DNA from: Kouleothrix aurantiaca
GTDB lineage: Bacteria; Chloroflexota; Chloroflexia; Chloroflexales; Roseiflexaceae
Length of the DNA stretch: 8,243 bases
Direction: 5' to 3'
Assembly: GCA_001399705.1 (NCBI GenBank)
Contig: LJCR01000073.1
Span: forward strand, 1 to 8,243
Below, piece by piece: positions 1-8,243 of this stretch. Both the position numbers and the translations under genes were made by a program. The notes beneath the pieces were generated by a model. It saw only the letters and a list, made by a program, of their open reading frames with translations, did no database searches and was not told the origin of the DNA. Positions within the stretch are counted from its first letter, which is position 1. Every line of letters begins with the position of its first letter.

Positions 1-1
1 C

Positions 2-589
2 TTGTTCCCCGAGCCGGTCAACGACCCGCACGGGCGACCGGCGCTGGCGCTGATCCATCGGCCGGCGCACGTGCAGGGGCGCATGCCGGTGCTGCCCGCC
101 GGCGTCAGCGAAGATCGCCCCAGCATGTGGATCTCGTACTGCGCGATCGAGCCGGCCCAGGCCAACCCGGCTGCGCTGCTGGCGTGGCGCGATCATACGC
201 TGCTGGCAACGCCGGCGCAGCCCTGGGAAGAAACCAAGATCGGCGGCGGCACGCCACCCATCCGCACGGCGCACGGCTGGCTGACGATCTATCACGGCGT
301 GAAGGGTAAAATTCTGGAAGGTGTCGATCACCAGCCGCATGTGCACTACAGCGCTGGCGCGATGCTGCTCGATATCGACGACCCGCGCACCATCCTGTAT
401 CGCTCCAGCGAGTCGATCCTGGCGCCCGAGGCCGACGAAGAGCGCGACGGCATCGTGCCGAACGTTGTCTTCCCCACCGGTGCCGACCTGCGCGCGAATG
501 GCCAGGTCGACATCTACTACGGCATGGCCGATTCGGCGATTGGCGTGGCACGGCTTGAGATACCAACCCAGCTTGGCGCGCAGCCGTAG
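2..589 (+). CDS. GH130 family glycoside phosphorylase/hydrolase, C-terminal part (5' end outside window)
   Basis: C-terminal 195 residues of a glycoside hydrolase family 130 protein. Characterised members phosphorolyse beta-1,4- or beta-1,2-mannosides to mannose-1-phosphate, and some hydrolyse them. Seen here: an LFPEPVN...IHRP segment at the left edge, DRPSMWISYC (residues 38-47), the hallmark KIGGGTPPI (79-87) followed by GWLTIYHGV, and near the end VPNVVFPTGA with IYYGMADSAIGVA. These motifs occur in this order in the five-bladed propeller of GH130. The first codon is TTG, but the frame is open to the edge and the LFPE segment is internal in relatives, so it encodes Leu and is not a start. 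About 110-150 N-terminal residues are probably missing. No signal or membrane segment is visible in this part. Substrate cannot be read from the fragment; mannooligosaccharide or mannosyl-glucose phosphorylase is only a family-based possibility. No obvious terminator follows. Confidence 0.9.
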   Translation: MFPEPVNDPHGRPALALIHRPAHVQGRMPVLPAGVSEDRPSMWISYCAIEPAQANPAALLAWRDHTLLATPAQPWEETKIGGGTPPIRTAHGWLTIYHGVKGKILEGVDHQPHVHYSAGAMLLDIDDPRTILYRSSESILAPEADEERDGIVPNVVFPTGADLRANGQVDIYYGMADSAIGVARLEIPTQLGAQP

Positions 590-841
590 GCATGCCAGCA
601 CTGGCCCGCCACCGTGTAAGGTTTATTACTGACATACGATACAGAATGCCCCTGCTACGATGCGCGGCACCCGGCGGCTACACCTATAGCTAAGCCAGTA
701 CGAAGCGCCTGCCACAACATTTGCGTGTGACCGCACGACTCGCGTGAAAGCGGGACAACGCTAGCCACACGCCGGCAGTTCTGAAAACTACACCCGGCAG
801 GGCCGCCGTGTGCGAAAAGCAATTCGGCGCGGCCGGGCACT
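590..841. other. Intergenic region between GH130 gene and pyrophosphatase gene
   Basis: About 250 bp upstream of the pyrophosphatase promoter with no convincing coding sequence; stops are frequent in the forward frames. A loose inverted repeat can be drawn with CACAC at 766-770 against GTGTG at 808-812, and an inner GCCGG at 771-775 against CCGGC at 794-798. It lacks a T-run, so it is not a standard terminator. Nothing else recognisable was seen. Confidence 0.5.
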
Positions 842-872
842 TTGGGTAGTATTCGCGAATCCCCGCTATAAT
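842..872 (+). promoter_or_regulatory. Putative sigma70-type promoter of the pyrophosphatase gene, with palindrome in the spacer
   Basis: A perfect -10 box TATAAT lies at 867-872, 51 bp before the start codon. The best -35 candidate, TTGGGT at 842-847, is weak and leaves a long 19 bp spacer, so this may be a promoter that depends on an activator or on the -10 alone. A perfect 10 bp palindrome, ATTCGCGAAT at 851-860, sits in the spacer, where a repressor could block polymerase. Transcription would start near 879, giving a leader of about 44 nt. The -10 box is directly seen; function is inferred. Confidence 0.6.
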
Positions 873-896
873 GGAGGCACGCAAGCAGGATTTGCT

Positions 897-914
897 ATGA
901 CCGATCGAGCCTAG
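897..914 (+). CDS. Possible five-codon leader ORF (MTDRA) upstream of the pyrophosphatase
   Basis: An ATG at 897 is preceded by AGGA at 887-890 with a 6 nt gap. It opens a reading frame of five codons (Met-Thr-Asp-Arg-Ala) ending in TAG at 912-914. The stop overlaps the first bases of the AGGAG Shine-Dalgarno site of the next gene (913-917). Such an arrangement could couple leader translation to the downstream start. It could equally be chance, since very short ORFs are common. Confidence 0.25.
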   Translation: MTDRA

Positions 915-917
915 GAG
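913..917 (+). promoter_or_regulatory. Ribosome binding site of the pyrophosphatase gene
   Basis: AGGAG lies 5 nt upstream of the ATG at 923. It fixes this ATG as the start, and the protein then begins just before the first metal-binding motif, as expected for the family. Confidence 0.7.
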
Positions 918-922
918 CGTCA

Positions 923-2566
923 ATGACGAGTAATGCAAAGCGCACTGTCCTGGTGATCGGCCATCGCCATCCTGACACCGACGCGGTCTGCTCGGCATTG
1001 GCGTACGCCAGTTTCTACCAGTGGCAAACCGGGCAGGACGCCGTTGCCTGCTACCTCGATGATCTGGCACCCGAGACGGCCTGGCTCTTGCGCTCGCTCG
1101 GCCTGGATGCGCCGCACCCGATCGAAGATGTGTACCTGCGCGTCGCCGATGTGATGGAAGCACACATTCCGGTGCTGCGGCCCGACCAAACGCTGCGCGA
1201 GGCCGGCCATGTGATGCAGGAGCACGCCGTTCGCGCGCTGCCGGTGGTCGATGCGACCAGGCACCTGATCGGCCTGGTTCAGCGCGACGCGCTGGCCGAA
1301 CGCTATCTCGACCTGCTCCAGCTTCCCGAAGAAATAAACCTGCCGGTCGCCTTGATCCAGCGCACCCTGGAAGCGACGCTGACCGCGGGAAGCGCCGCCG
1401 CCGTGCTGAACAATCGGGTCTGGATCGCGACGATGAGCCCGGCCACCGCGCGCGCCCGCATTGGGGCGGGCGACATCGTGATTGTTGGCGACCAGCGAGA
1501 AGTACAGCAGGCCGCGCTTGAAGCAGGCGCGGGTGGCCTGATCGTGACCGACGATGCACCGCTCGATCCGGCGCTGATTGACGCGGCGGCGCGCCAGAAC
1601 GCGATTCTGCTGCACACGCGCCACTCACCGTTTGCCGCGGCGCAGCTTCTTCAGCAGAGCGTCCCGGTCGATCGTGTGATGGTGCCAGTATTGCCCACCG
1701 TCACCGTGCATCCCGACACGCTGCTTCAGGAAGCCAAAGCGCAGTTGCGCCGCGGCAATGTGGCCGGCCTTGCAGTGATCGACGATGAAGGCGTATTGCA
1801 GGGCATGCTGCTGCGCCGGCATCTGGCCGAACAAACCAACCGCCAGATCATTCTGACCGATCACAACCATCCTGATCAGGCCGCGCCCGGCGTCGCCGAA
1901 AGTCAGGTCATCGGCATTATTGATCATCATAACCTGGGTGGTTTGCAAACGCTTCAGCCGCTCTCCATCCACTGCGAGCCGGTCGGTTCGACCTGCACGC
2001 TGGTCGCCGAGCTGTATCGGCAGGCCGGCGCGCCACTTACAGCGGCGCTCGCCGGGGCAATGCTTGGGGCGGTGCTTTCCGACACGGTTCAGTTTCGCTC
2101 GCCAACCACCACCGCGCGCGACCGCGCGATCGCAAGCTGGCTTGCCGATATCAGCGGCCAATCGCTGGAAGTCTTAGCGCATGGCCTGTTCCGGGCGCGC
2201 GTTCCCCACCCGATTCCGCCGGCAAGCTGGTGGGTCAATCGCGATAGCAAAGTCTTTGCGTTCGGCGAAACGCGCTTCAGCATCAGCCAGGTTGAGCTGA
2301 CCGACATTGCCGAGGTTATGCCGCCGGCAGATGAGCTGCGCCGCGCGCTAATGAACTTAGTGGCCGAGCATGGCCTCACAAGCGCGTTTGTTCTGCTGAC
2401 GGATATTCTGGATCAAAGCAGCATCCTGCTGGCCGCAAACCCCGCCGGTGAGGCGAGCGCCATGCGCGCCTTTGGCGGCAGCTTTGTCGATGGGCAGCTC
2501 GTCCTGCCCGGGGTGATGTCGCGCAAAAAGCAGGTGGTCCCGCCGCTCGCGGCCGCGCTGACCTGA
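923..2566 (+). CDS. ppaC: Manganese-dependent inorganic pyrophosphatase (family II) with CBS-DRTGG-CBS regulatory insert
   Basis: Hydrolyses cytoplasmic pyrophosphate to two phosphates, driving biosynthetic reactions forward. The 547-residue protein is a DHH-family enzyme. The N-terminal catalytic half has [13 protein letters not shown] (13-25; metal ligands His14, Asp18 and Asp20 by family alignment). After the insert come TDHNHPDQ (312-319), IDHHN (333-337) and [11 protein letters not shown] (385-395, Asp387). The C-terminal DHHA2 domain has TDIAEVMP (460-467), a [10 protein letters not shown] segment and the substrate-binding SRKKQVVPP loop (533-541). Between the halves of the DHH domain lie CBS 1 (about 75-130), a DRTGG domain (about 140-245, with GDIVIVGD at 183-190) and CBS 2 (about 248-303). 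CBS pyrophosphatases of this layout are inhibited by AMP/ADP and activated by ATP or, when DRTGG is present, by diadenosine polyphosphates; this is family knowledge, not tested here. Plain family II enzymes are about 310 residues; the insert explains the extra length. All catalytic motifs are intact. It has its own promoter and terminator, so it is probably monocistronic. Confidence 0.95.
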   Translation: MTSNAKRTVLVIGHRHPDTDAVCSALAYASFYQWQTGQDAVACYLDDLAPETAWLLRSLGLDAPHPIEDVYLRVADVMEAHIPVLRPDQTLREAGHVMQEHAVRALPVVDATRHLIGLVQRDALAERYLDLLQLPEEINLPVALIQRTLEATLTAGSAAAVLNNRVWIATMSPATARARIGAGDIVIVGDQREVQQAALEAGAGGLIVTDDAPLDPALIDAAARQNAILLHTRHSPFAAAQLLQQSVPVDRVMVPVLPTVTVHPDTLLQEAKAQLRRGNVAGLAVIDDEGVLQGMLLRRHLAEQTNRQIILTDHNHPDQAAPGVAESQVIGIIDHHNLGGLQTLQPLSIHCEPVGSTCTLVAELYRQAGAPLTAALAGAMLGAVLSDTVQFRSPTTTARDRAIASWLADISGQSLEVLAHGLFRARVPHPIPPASWWVNRDSKVFAFGETRFSISQVELTDIAEVMPPADELRRALMNLVAEHGLTSAFVLLTDILDQSSILLAANPAGEASAMRAFGGSFVDGQLVLPGVMSRKKQVVPPLAAALT

Positions 2567-2604
2567 ACGCGAACAGCCTGCGCAATCCTGCGTTGCCCCA
2601 TAGC

Positions 2605-2641
2605 AAAAGCCAGGTCGGGTAAAACCCCAACCTGGCTTTTT
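2605..2641 (+). terminator. Intrinsic terminator after the pyrophosphatase gene, likely bidirectional
   Basis: An 11 bp perfect stem pairs AAAAGCCAGGT (2605-2615) with ACCTGGCTTTT (2630-2640), and the T-run continues to 2641. The loop can itself fold through GGGT (2617-2620) with ACCC (2624-2627). It begins 38 bp after the pyrophosphatase stop. The A-run on the left arm gives a T-run on the other strand, so it can also stop transcription coming from the groEL remnant, whose stop codon is at 2679. Confidence 0.88.
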
Positions 2642-2678
2642 GTATTCGCAGGAGCCGGAAGGCCTGTGTGGGCAGGCG

Positions 2679-2880
2679 CTAGAAATCCATGCCGTCCATG
2701 CCACTCAAGCCGCCCAGCATTCGCCTCGGGATCGTGCCGCGCAGCTTGTTGACCACCAGCGTCGCCGGCGACGTCGTTGGTCCTGGTAGCGACCTCGACG
2801 AGCAGGCGGGCGCCCATGTTCTCAAACGGGTTCTTGAGCTCGATCGCTTTGGCGACGGTGACGCCGTTGTGGGTGGCGGA
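2679..2880 (-). pseudogene. groEL: groEL remnant: three pieces of the chaperonin gene joined by internal deletions
   Basis: Read on the minus strand, 2880-2761 encodes 40 residues including [20 protein letters not shown] and TNDVAGD. This matches GroEL at about E. coli residues 47-87, ending at the conserved ATPase-site GD. From 2762 the next 10 codons, in a different frame, read [10 protein letters not shown], a conserved GroEL segment near residue 261-270 in the apical domain. The same frame runs on to [15 protein letters not shown] and a TAG stop at 2679, which resembles the Gly/Met-rich GroEL tail. Roughly 170 codons are missing at the first junction and most of the last half at the second. 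The N-terminal 45 or so residues are absent or degraded; a weak GroEL-like trace may extend upstream toward 2910. A full GroEL is about 540 residues, so no chaperonin can be made. Functional copies are presumably elsewhere in the genome. Confidence 0.85.
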
Positions 2881-2991
2881 GCTTGTACCAATTGCGAGAA
2901 TACGCACACAGCGCGGGGTTTGTGGGCAGCTTCCCAGCACCAGAAAACAAAAGTGATCAGACGGAGCTGGTATCAGGTATCAGTGAGAACA

Positions 2992-3033
2992 CCCTCCCTT
3001 TGTCCGACCGAGTGTCGCCAAAAGGAGGGTTTT
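2992..3033 (-). terminator. Hairpin downstream of the hybrid kinase, possible terminator
   Basis: CCCTCC at 2992-2997 pairs with GGAGGG at 3024-3029, extended by TTT against AAA on the loop side, around a loop of roughly 18 nt. It lies 36-77 bp past the kinase stop codon, the right place to end that transcript. The U-tract is cleaner on the plus strand (TTTT at 3030-3033) than on the minus strand (TGTTCT), so its direction is uncertain. It might also work on both strands or only protect the 3' end. Confidence 0.45.
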
Positions 3034-3068
3034 GCAGCGCAGAGCTGAATGGATGTGGCGCTGGGCGC

Positions 3069-7436
<4,368 letters not shown>

Positions 7437-7443
7437 TCGCATG

Positions 7444-7449
7444 CCTCCC
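7444..7449 (-). promoter_or_regulatory. Ribosome binding site that decides the kinase start
   Basis: On the minus strand this reads GGGAGG, followed by 7 nt and then ATG at 7436. It touches the ATG at 7442 with a 1 nt gap and lies inside the frame opened at 7451, so those two ATGs are poor starts. Confidence 0.65.
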
Positions 7450-7968
7450 ATTCAGGCGTGTTGCGAGCATCGATGTGCTGCTGCGCTGGGCACGCGCATA
7501 TGCACGATAATGTTACGATGGCTGGCGCAATGCGCCCGCCCATAACAGCCCCGCGGCGCGAAACGCAGCTCATCTGGCATGGTATGTATGTGTTGGGTTG
7601 CACAGCAATGAACGCAACATGCGGTGTTGGAAGCAGCTGAGAACGTGGCCTCAGCAGAAGCAGGGCAATAGCAACGGGAATGCTGCGGGCTTCGGGCACA
7701 AGCTGAATGCAGCGCCTCCCAACAACGTGCATCTCCATCCCCACCCAACGTTGCTTCAACTCAGCGTGTACTGGAGCGTGGCGAGCAACGCCCTGAGCAG
7801 AGCGACGGCCCAGCCTCCGGCGGCACGGCGCCAGAAAACAGCGTTTGAAATCTATACGAAATTCACTGAGTGCTTGTATTGTAGTGCAGGTTGATGAGAT
7901 TTTCAATATGGGCTGGCCAGCCAGCGGCGGTGGACAAAACACGCCGGCTGCGGTACGCTAACAGCAAA

Positions 7969-7986
7969 ATTCAGCATTATTCAGCA
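7969..7986. repeat. Direct repeat ATTCAGCA with 10 bp period upstream of the NUDIX gene
   Basis: Two exact copies of ATTCAGCA lie at 7969-7976 and 7979-7986, separated by TT. The 10 bp period places them on the same face of the helix. They end 15 bp before the ATG, in a position suited to a regulator or to simple chance in an AT-richer patch. Confidence 0.4.
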
Positions 7987-8001
7987 AAGTGAGCGCATGC
8001 G

Positions 8002-8243
8002 ATGCAAGCCTGGAAAACTCGCGACCGGCAGGTAGTGCTGCACCAGCCGCCCTACCTCAGTGTCGAAAACCATACCGTGGAACTGCCCGACGGGCGGCTG
8101 ATCGAAAACTGGGCCTGGCTGGTCACGCCCGATTTTATCAACGTCGTGGCAGTGACGGAAGAGGGGAGCTGGCTCTTGTTCCGCCAAACGAAGTATGCTG
8201 TGCAGGGAACCTCGCTCGCGCCAGTGGGCGGCTACCTGGAGCC
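8002..8243 (+). CDS. NUDIX hydrolase, N-terminal part (ADP-ribose pyrophosphatase-like; 3' end outside window)
   Basis: The first 80 codons of a NUDIX-fold hydrolase, a superfamily that cleaves nucleoside diphosphates linked to another moiety. Seen here: a start MQAWKTRDRQ, then PYLSVENHTVELPDGR (17-32), a central beta-strand INVVAVTEEG (46-55), FRQTKY (60-65), and TSLAPVGGYLE (70-80). That last stretch matches the APVGGYxEPGE entry to the Nudix box in the ADP-ribose pyrophosphatase/NudF-like group. The catalytic REXXEE part lies beyond the window, so activity and substrate cannot be judged. An in-frame TGA at 7990 rules out a longer N-terminus; GTGAG at 7989-7993 is a weak ribosome site 8 nt upstream. 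It is transcribed away from the kinase. Confidence 0.85.
   Translation, partial: MQAWKTRDRQVVLHQPPYLSVENHTVELPDGRLIENWAWLVTPDFINVVAVTEEGSWLLFRQTKYAVQGTSLAPVGGYLE

Larger units (their letters stand above)
7437..8001. other. Divergent intergenic region between the kinase and the NUDIX gene
   Basis: About 560 bp that must hold the promoters of both divergent genes. The Shine-Dalgarno GGGAGG of the kinase (minus strand) occupies 7444-7449. I found no strong -35/-10 pair for either gene. A 12 bp palindrome, GGCTGGCCAGCC, lies at 7911-7922, and a direct repeat of ATTCAGCA lies at 7969-7986 just before the NUDIX start. A reading frame of about 98 codons at 7598-7894 (+) starts with TTG, has no ribosome site and resembles no known family, so I do not call it a gene. 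Confidence 0.55.

Noticed and set aside
2..4. TTG at the left edge as a start codon for the GH130 protein
   Set aside because: The LFPE segment it encodes is internal in GH130 proteins, and the fragment is far shorter than the family, so the gene runs off the window.
766..812. Loose inverted repeat upstream of the pyrophosphatase promoter, considered as a terminator or RNA element
   Set aside because: The stem is broken by mismatches and a bulge, no T-run follows, and it matches no riboswitch I know.
690..1628. Minus-strand reading frame of 312 codons across the left end of the pyrophosphatase gene
   Set aside because: It is Arg/Ser/Pro-rich, resembles no family and lies opposite a clear conserved enzyme. 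It is an antisense shadow of GC-rich coding DNA.
2969..2982. Tandem direct repeat GGTATCA x2
   Set aside because: It has only two short copies in a noncoding gap with no partner elsewhere, so it is too little to assign a role as an attachment or insertion scar.
2689..3048. Plus-strand 119-codon frame over the groEL remnant
   Set aside because: The minus strand carries recognisable GroEL motifs. The plus-strand frame has no ribosome site and no family resemblance.
7598..7894. Plus-strand 98-codon frame in the kinase/NUDIX intergenic region
   Set aside because: It has a TTG start, no Shine-Dalgarno, odd composition rich in His, Asn and Gln, and no recognisable domain. It may be chance.
7911..7922. 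12 bp palindrome GGCTGGCCAGCC
   Set aside because: It is GC-rich, so short palindromes are expected by chance. It lies about 80 bp from the NUDIX start with no promoter boxes I can assign.

Overview
This window looks like chromosomal DNA from a GC-rich, free-living bacterium. A filamentous Chloroflexota (Chloroflexales-like) source is my best guess. It rests on overall protein style: a CBS/DRTGG-type pyrophosphatase, a very large soluble PAS/GAF hybrid kinase and a GH130 enzyme. No marker gene proves it. Shine-Dalgarno sites (AGGAG, GGGAGG) precede the main genes. I saw no phage, IS element, CRISPR array, tRNA or rRNA.

Layout, left to right. (1) 2-589 (+): C-terminal part of a GH130 glycoside phosphorylase/hydrolase, cut by the window edge. 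(2) 590-922: intergenic region with a TATAAT promoter, a palindrome in the promoter spacer and a possible 5-codon leader ORF. (3) 923-2566 (+): complete family II Mn-dependent inorganic pyrophosphatase with an inserted CBS-DRTGG-CBS regulatory module. It is followed by a strong intrinsic terminator (about 2605-2641). (4) 2679-2880 (-): a collapsed groEL remnant in which three separate pieces of GroEL, including the native C-terminus and stop, sit within about 200 bp. (5) 2992-3033: a hairpin downstream of the next minus-strand gene. (6) 3069-7436 (-): a 1455-residue soluble hybrid sensor histidine kinase with a degenerate receiver, PAS, PAS, GAF, PAS, GAF, HisKA, HATPase and two receivers. (7) 7437-8001: a divergent intergenic region of about 560 bp. 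(8) 8002-8243 (+): N-terminal part of a NUDIX hydrolase, cut at the start of the Nudix box.

The genes do not form one operon. The GH130 and pyrophosphatase genes run the same way but are separated by 333 bp with their own promoter. The pyrophosphatase converges on the groEL remnant and the kinase, and the kinase diverges from the NUDIX gene. The kinase is an orphan here: there is no output regulator or HPt protein beside it. The pyrophosphatase and the NUDIX enzyme both deal with pyrophosphate or nucleotide housekeeping, but about 5.4 kb separates them and I infer no functional link. I found no convincing new system. The most unusual item is the internally deleted groEL remnant, followed by the pseudo-receiver and duplicated sensory modules of the kinase.
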